Below are positions 15,774-15,802 of a DNA stretch of 15,802 bases, piece after piece. Each line of letters begins with the position of its first letter. Within the stretch, counting starts at the first letter, position 1. A model generated the notes under the pieces. It made no database searches. It saw only the letters and a program-made list of their open reading frames with translations, and was not told where the DNA came from. The stretch is from contig MZGM01000021.1 in NCBI GenBank assembly GCA_002085035.1, positions 1 through 15,802 on the forward strand, read 5' to 3'. The translations under genes were made by a program, and so were the position numbers. This DNA is from Candidatus Zhuqueibacterota bacterium 4484_219. Its GTDB lineage: Bacteria > Zhuqueibacterota > JdFR-76 > 4484-219.

Positions 15774-15802
15774 AGCTCCGATTCCTCTTTCCTATTAGCA
15801 AT

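Noticed and set aside
1..15802. CRISPR array, insertion sequence, prophage or tRNA gene
   Set aside because: No regularly spaced direct repeats, transposase motifs, phage structural genes or cloverleaf sequences were seen on either strand.

Overview
The window reads as ordinary, gene-dense bacterial chromosome of moderate, slightly AT-leaning composition. Housekeeping and metabolic genes lie on the plus strand from 1 to about 12.7 kb. They converge on a minus-strand block from about 12.8 to 15.8 kb. The gene set is an archaeal-type phosphoglycerate mutase, a Thermoplasma-like nicotinate phosphoribosyltransferase, archease plus RtcB, an ACT-domain malic enzyme, a B12-binding radical SAM protein and a secreted Reg_prop-type propeller. 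This mix suggests an uncultured or candidate-phylum bacterium, perhaps of the FCB/KSB1/Calditrichota kind. That placement is inference from gene content only; no rRNA, tRNA or phylogenetic marker was read here.

Layout: (1) 3-1103, an M20 amidohydrolase cut by the left edge; (2) 1112-2809, a secreted WD/Reg_prop-like beta-propeller protein; (3) 2901-4311, a B12-binding radical SAM gene broken by an internal out-of-frame deletion; (4) 4401-5123, rsmI; (5) 5187-5851, nadE, also broken by an internal out-of-frame deletion; (6) 5866-7074, apgM; (7) 7115-8305, nicotinate phosphoribosyltransferase; (8) 8311-8751, archease; (9) 8775-10124, ACT-domain malic enzyme; (10) 10150-11592, rtcB; (11) 11783-12694, an orphan GH43-like five-bladed propeller protein. 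Then, on the minus strand from right to left: (12) 15773-15276, a PTS EIIA (Ntr/fructose type) protein; (13) 15271-13607, a CPA2-type cation/proton antiporter with a C-terminal CBS pair; (14) 13601-12799, a decayed GAF-domain gene.

Functional threads: NaPRTase and NadE belong to the same NAD salvage route (nicotinate to NaMN, later NaAD to NAD). Archease and RtcB form a known RNA-ligation pair, here with a malic enzyme gene between them in a tightly spaced run. EIIA, antiporter and GAF gene form a compact three-gene unit that looks like regulated ion homeostasis.

The most notable feature is damage. Three of fourteen genes are disrupted. Two of them (radical SAM and nadE) show the same kind of lesion: a clean loss of an estimated 40-65 codons with a frame change, while both flanks still read as good family sequence. 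The GAF gene carries an in-frame TAG, a frameshift and a lost 3' part. Either these are real recent pseudogenes, or the assembly dropped short segments. I found no CRISPR array, insertion sequence, tRNA, phage or clearly new multi-gene system.
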